From: Dunaliella salina
Taxonomy: Eukaryota > Chlorophyta > Chlorophyceae > Chlamydomonadales > Dunaliellaceae
Assembly: GCA_002284615.2 (NCBI GenBank)
Contig: MU069918.1
Location: 24,458 to 42,962 of the forward strand
DNA: 18,505 nt
Direction: 5' to 3'
In this document: one piece after another, positions 14,886-18,505 of the stretch
How the letters are laid out: every line of letters starts with the position of its first letter
Numbering within the stretch: the stretch's first letter is position 1
Made by a program: the position numbers and the translations under genes
Notes under the pieces: model-generated
Told to the model about the DNA's origin: nothing
What the model saw: the letters and a program-made list of their open reading frames with translations, nothing else
Database searches by the model: none

Positions 14886-15257
14886 GATCAATAGTACAGG
14901 GATTGAAAATAGTTCCAGCAACTTCACTTAGTATGGTATGTAGTGTGGCTCTGTTATTTCGGTGTGCGTCCCAAAAAAATTTTGTGCGTGAGCTTTCAGC
15001 CAATGTGGAATGTGTCGGTGTACAATATCTGGAATTTCCATATCCAGGGAGCGTTGCCTCTCTGTATTGCATGCATCTTTAGAGACAACGTGAGATCCAA
15101 AGTCTCCTTTGCTTATTGGACCATCGCAGATGCTGAGCGCTTGACGGTGGCAAGATTTCACGCTTGTTTCTGGGTATGATAAAACTGTAAATTCAATTCC
15201 TACTTGGTACTGCTGTACTGTTGCGTCTGGATGCTGAAATCTGGAATCTGGAATCAT
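14886..15257 (-). pseudogene. RLE fragment, 5' part of element M/H1
   Basis: The minus strand gives ALSICDGPISKGDFGSHVVS, NTERQRSLDMEIPDIVHRHIP and then, in another frame, RNNRATLHTILSEVAGTIFNP. These match the post-knuckle linker and the VTLHTILIGVGGTIYN segment of elements A-C. The stretch that should hold RPD and ExK is missing, so the nuclease core has been deleted. The reading continues, after removal of N1, into 13851-13620. Confidence 0.65.
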
Positions 15258-15290
15258 TTAAATCTGAAATCTGAAATCTGGATGCTGAAG
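15225..15290. repeat. short CTGAAATCTGGAAT tandem repeat
   Basis: Degenerate 7-8 base units (AATCTGGA, AATCTGAA) repeat about six times around 15234-15285, at the 5' edge of the M fragment. Confidence 0.6.
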
Positions 15291-15719
15291 TAAAAGAACC
15301 TCGTCCTTTTTTGTTTATTAAAGAATACGATGCTAGGCAAGCACTGTCATTCAAAGAAGTTGTTCGATGCACTTGACCCTCTCATTGTGCATGCACTCCT
15401 CCTCGCTTGTTTAATTCTGTTTTGTTTACCTTTGGCCTCCCTTATATTCATTTGCACGGCATGTCAGACAAAGTGCTTCTTCTCTTACTTTGCAGAAACT
15501 TTGAAGTGTTGCCCCCCCTCTACATGAGTGTGGTTGGTTGGTCCTGGCAGATACAACATTGTTTTTCTCTGCTGCATTGTCACAAAGCTGCCTGACCTGT
15601 TTGTACACGGTTACAGGGTTACAGGGTTACAGAAGAAAGGCCTTCAGTCAAAACGTGGGACTGCTAGCCTGCTCATAAAAGTTAACAATTTCATGAAGAA
15701 AGAAGAAAAGTTTATTCTA
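15291..15719. other. no recognisable gene
   Basis: A hydrophobic plus-strand frame (15330-15527) has no motif I recognise, and overlapping frames occur on both strands. A small triple repeat of GGTTACAG lies at about 15608-15632. Confidence 0.4.
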
Positions 15720-16160
15720 TTTTGATGTAAAAAGTGACACACTTTTAACAGTTACGGATATCTTGGGCCTCATTGTTTGAAAACAGAGAGGCATCTTTAC
15801 CACGCAAAGAAACAACATGGGGTTTTGTGCAATGGAAAATGACACGCTTTTCATGTTGAATTCTTCCCATTGCCTGGCACATATCACAATAGGGTGAAGA
15901 GCCCTGAGTCTAAGTAGCCATCTCGTATCGGAGGGTGTGGACGCGGAGTCTAAAACGAGCTACATTCCTGAGAACCTCTTTGGGAAGGTCAAGAAAGAAA
16001 TATTTGGGGACTTGATAGGGGGCATGGGCAGCCACAATTCGGCGCGCAGATAAGGCACACCACTGATGATAAGTTCATTGTTTGCTGTTATGAGCTCTGG
16101 GGTTGGAGCTGGAGAACTGTGTCCAATATTGTACATGTCTGGATCTGAGGTCCACCACAA
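15720..16160 (-). pseudogene. LINE protein C-terminus (zinc knuckle), copy L
   Basis: The minus strand reads PYQVPKYFFLDLPKEVLRNV, ARFRLRVHTLRYEMAT, a TAG stop, then SSPYCDMC and EKRVIFHC. This aligns with copy F (LHLDLGRHMQRNIACFRLHAHKLRVE, CDLC, EKHVIFLC). The expected metal-binding His is Arg here, and the upstream part (16021-16160) is in another frame. It is a decayed end of a LINE whose reverse transcriptase would have lain further 5'. No reverse transcriptase motif is visible in the adjacent DNA. Confidence 0.6.
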
Positions 16161-16267
16161 ATTGTCGAAGGTCTATTGGCTTGCAATTCAATATTTTGTG
16201 TTTAAATTGGCTAGAATTTGCCAACCATCCATAGCTGATAATATTTGGGCAGACCAGCAGTCACAAC

Positions 16268-16295
16268 AGGTCAGTTTGTGAACACAAACTGACCT
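16268..16295. other. 28-bp perfect inverted repeat
   Basis: AGGTCAGTTTGTG and its exact complement are separated by AA, giving 13-base arms. It sits between LINE fragment L and PHD fragment K, followed by CAACAACAACA. It is too perfect for old repeat sequence, so it may be a recent inversion or fill-in event, or a protein-binding palindrome. Confidence 0.85.
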
Positions 16296-16353
16296 ATTTG
16301 TACTCCTTTGATTGAACAGCAACAACAACACAAACTTTTGTCAACTATTCTTT

Positions 16354-16793
16354 TCATTTGCAGCCTAGCAATCGTGCGTTCTGACTGATAGCCTCTTTTT
16401 TGTAACCTTGTAACCTTGTGAATACGATGTCTGTCTGGGGGTTGATAGTTTCTAGGTCAAAGTGTGCCTTGTTGCCCGTGAAATTCTGATTTTCAAGGAG
16501 CATAGCAGCTGGTTCCCAAGTGAAGCGCCGGGTAACTACATCATTCCTGTTTCTTGTGCTGTCCTGGTCCTCTCCATTTTTTTGAGAGTTTGTAAAGTGC
16601 ACAAAGGACAGTCGCAAGTGGACATCCGGTCTGCCTGGATGCGTTGTGATGGGGTGTAGAGGTTGAGATGAAGTAGACATTTCCTGGGAAATGTACGGCT
16701 GGCATGTGTCACGTTGAGGCATGTCAGTAAAATTATGTTCTTTATACGTATGTTCCATGCTTGTGGGAGTACAGCAGATTTGGCAGGTATCAT
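16354..16793 (-). pseudogene. PHD finger fragment, copy K
   Basis: One minus-strand frame gives DTCQICCTPTSMEHTYKEHN and DMPQRDTC. After a frameshift another gives RTFPRKCLLHLNLYTPSQ and MSTCDCPLC. Together they follow the C4HC3 pattern of element C's PHD finger, although one Cys of the CDTC pair is Arg and the Trp before the last pair is Cys. RRFTWEPAAMLLENQNF and FDLETINPQTDI follow, corresponding to KWEAEELL and FDFQPTNPQTDI in C. It ends near 16354 without an MTase-like part. Two diverged copies keeping this spacing argue that the module was once selected. Confidence 0.6.
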
Positions 16794-16802
16794 CCTCTAC
16801 CC

Positions 16803-17463
16803 AGGGGGTGTCACAGGGCCTGTTTTGGGGGTTACCCTGCAGGAAGCTGTTCAGGGCCTCCCTCGCCTCGTTCTTCCTCAGAACTATTACTGCAACAATA
16901 TTTTATGAGTACATAAAGACAGAATTCTGTGAAAAGTTGTGGGAAAATTGGCTTGGTGGGTGAGCTGGGGTGCTCCAAAAGGGTTAAAAGGGGCAATGTG
17001 CTGAAAAATGGGAATCTTCCACCCAGCCCCATTTTGTAAACTTCACCCTTGTGTATTTAGCAGTGATACAGCAGTTGCACCGTGGCAAAAGAAATTGGAT
17101 CAATTGGTGATCTGGCTAGGTCAGAGCTAGCAAGAACGTTTAGGAGGGTGGACCTCTGAGCACTTTCTTCTATTTTTACTCAGGGAAGCACTTCTAATGA
17201 GCCTTTTTTTTCACTTGTTGTCCATTATAACATCTATTTCATCATAATTAGGCCATAGTTTAAATTCCGGGTCGAAATTCAGAGATCCAAAATCTGAAAA
17301 GACCTCCTGCCAAACTTTGATCCGGCATAGATCACCTTTGCGCATCGTAATGCAAAATTAAAATTGTCTGATCACATTCGGTGGTATAATTTCGTTTTGC
17401 ATTCGGTGGGCAAGATGGTCAAATTTGAGATCACAGGTCCACCCACACACCTGTGACACCCCT
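16803..17463. mobile_element. TIR transposon N2 (non-autonomous)
   Basis: Perfect 13-base inverted ends: GGGGTGTCACAGG at 16805-16817 and CCTGTGACACCCC at 17450-17462. The interior aligns with N1 in several blocks (GTTGTGGGAAAATTGG, GGGGCAATGTG, GAAAAATGGGAA, GGTCGAAATTC, CTGCCAAACTTTGATC). About 660 bp and no shared open frame. Flanking duplications are eroded (TCCTCTAC against TCCTTTAT at best). It is uninterrupted where N1 carries H2. Confidence 0.72.
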
Positions 17464-18401
17464 ATGTCCTTTATTTGAATCTATGGGAAGGGCTCAAGGT
17501 GGGCAACCTTAAGGTCTGTTTTCACCTTGCTACCTTGCTACATGCATGGCTCATAATCAGACAAAGGAAAAAAAGATGCAGGGGTCCATCAGCAAAGCAT
17601 ACGCTTTTGCCTGTCATAACAAGACTCCCCAGCAAAGGGCGGGCCTGTCGCTGTCCATTGGAGGCAAAAAGAGCCCTAAAACCCGAGCCATAATCCAGGG
17701 GCAGCAAGCCACCCTTCTGATCCCCACTAACATTCCTTCTTAGTCTTCTGATAGCCTTACAGCACTCAAGGCAATGGGCGATTTTCTGTTTCATCGACAT
17801 TGAAAGCGTCTCTTTGCCATCACAACTCATCTTTTTCCTCCTTCTTGTTACTTAAAGTTTTGACACTAGCAAAATAGCCCCGACGCGTCCTTGAGGATGG
17901 CCTTGTATAACTACCTCCCATCTCCTTTGAGCTCCTTCCCCATGTCCGCAATTGCACACGTCATGAAAAAATGTCAGCACATCCTGTGCGACAGCACCTG
18001 GGTCCTCTTGGGGTCCAAAGTGAGAAAGTCCTGGGAATCTGCAAGGCAAGGATGTTGCGCAAAAGGAAAAATGTGTGCCAAGCCTACGCACCTCTTCCTG
18101 GTCAGCTCTTACACAGCTGCAGGTCAGGTCTATGTCCTTGAGTGAGATGACATAGCAGAAGAAGGGCATGAATTCCGTAGGATTGTGCGAGGGTCAGAGT
18201 GTATGGGGTGAGCTGCAAAGAATATTCTGCACGGTTGCCCCAAATATCAGTCAACAAATGAGGCAGCTGACCCTCTTGCACACAGGGGTGCTGGACAAAT
18301 CTGCCCCCTTCATTAGCATGCCGGTCTGGCACACTATCAAACTTGTCCACTGGCACCTTTTAACCCCAGTGTAGCAACCTTCCTACGCAGGTGCGGCTCC
18401 G
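17464..18401 (-). pseudogene. possible degenerate exons of a non-repeat gene
   Basis: I recognise no family. On the minus strand near 18170-18120 a frame gives EFMPFFCYVISLKDIDLTC. A plausible intron follows: GTGTAAG donor near 18120, pyrimidine-rich TTTTTCCTTTTGC, acceptor CCTTGCAG near 18038. It joins in frame to SQDFLTLDPKRTQVLSHRMC. After a stop come HFFMTCAIADMGKELKGDG and, after a second stop, LYKAILKDASGLF near 17880. The text is protein-like, but two stops make it a pseudogene or a misread. Between 17475 and 17830 nothing is recognisable. Low confidence. Confidence 0.2.
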
Positions 18402-18505
18402 CTCCTCTCCTCTCCTTTCCTCTCCTTTCCTTTCCTTTCCTTTCCTTTCCTTTCCTTTCCTTTCCTTTCCTTTCCTTTCCTTTCCTTTCCTTTCCTTTCC
18501 TTTCC
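18402..18505 (+). repeat. (TTTCC)n pentanucleotide tract, runs off the window
   Basis: CTCCTCTCC variants pass into about 17 pure TTTCC units to the last base. It may be a simple microsatellite or an expanded pyrimidine tail of a retroelement like those at 6179 and 13394. The end of the window hides its true length. Confidence 0.93.

Noticed and set aside
15330..15527. Small hydrophobic membrane protein
   Set aside because: Only composition supports it; overlapping frames exist and no start context, homologue or partner is visible.
16805..17462. N2 as a hAT element from its CAGGGGGTG-like ends
   Set aside because: The related copy N1 has a clear 10-bp duplication, not 8, and N2's own flanks are too eroded to count.

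Overview
This is eukaryotic repeat-rich DNA with no prokaryotic gene layout. Nearly everything I can recognise is retroelement or transposon sequence. There are fragments of non-LTR-type retroelements with RNase H, CCHC zinc-knuckle and restriction-like endonuclease (RLE) domains, a tRNA-like SINE, two kinds of small TIR DNA transposon, minisatellites and very long homopolymer or pentanucleotide tracts. The style of the coding fragments recalls, from memory only, retroelements in green-lineage microalgae with expanded genomes (prasinophyte type). I cannot fix the species.

Layout. 1-2.6 kb: unrecognised DNA, a 0.5 kb TTAACCCTG minisatellite (646-1145), three orphan retroelement 3' tails, and an 83-bp poly-C run (2119-2201) between diverged direct repeats. 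2.6-4.8 kb, minus strand: an RLE fragment, then element D (MTase-like segment joined to zinc knuckle and RLE, with RNase H missing), whose endonuclease is split by a SINE at 3581-3763. 4.8-5.3 kb, minus: the C-terminal zinc knuckle and 3' tail of a different LINE family (F). 5.3-10.6 kb, minus: element C, the longest copy. It runs PHD finger, linker, MTase-like domain, RNase H, zinc knuckle, RLE, and is interrupted by a 5'-truncated relative (B, 6179-7327, 5-bp TSD) and by a TIR DNA transposon (10003-10557). 10.6-11.55 kb, minus: a Pro/Ser/Gln-rich ORF and a second copy of the segment before the MTase-like domain. 11564-13414, plus: element A, with an open 610-codon RNase H-knuckle-RLE frame and a (TTTTC)n tail, inserted with an 8-bp TSD into the 3' tail of an older minus-strand element (M/H1). 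That older element continues at 13415-13851 and 14886-15257. It also hosts a 98-bp retroelement 3' end (13517-13614, 5-bp TSD) and a TIR element N1 (13852-14885, 10-bp TSD), which itself hosts another RLE 3' fragment, H2 (14075-14438, 9-bp TSD). 15.7-17.46 kb: a second LINE-F C-terminus, a perfect 28-bp palindrome, a second PHD-finger fragment (K), and a second N-family transposon (N2). 17.5-18.4 kb may hold degenerate exons of a non-repeat gene. The window ends inside a (TTTCC)n tract.

How the parts may work together. Element C has RNase H and an endonuclease but shows no room for a reverse transcriptase between its MTase-like and RNase H parts. Its family, the LINE-F fragments and the SINE end in the same kind of 3' tail: a CCTTAATGCACGC-like block, a hairpin whose pairing is kept while its bases change, then a CTTTT-rich tail. 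The simplest model is that a reverse transcriptase, perhaps encoded by the F family, copies all of them by recognising this tail. That model is inference. The domain homology, the nesting and the target-site duplications are read directly from the sequence.
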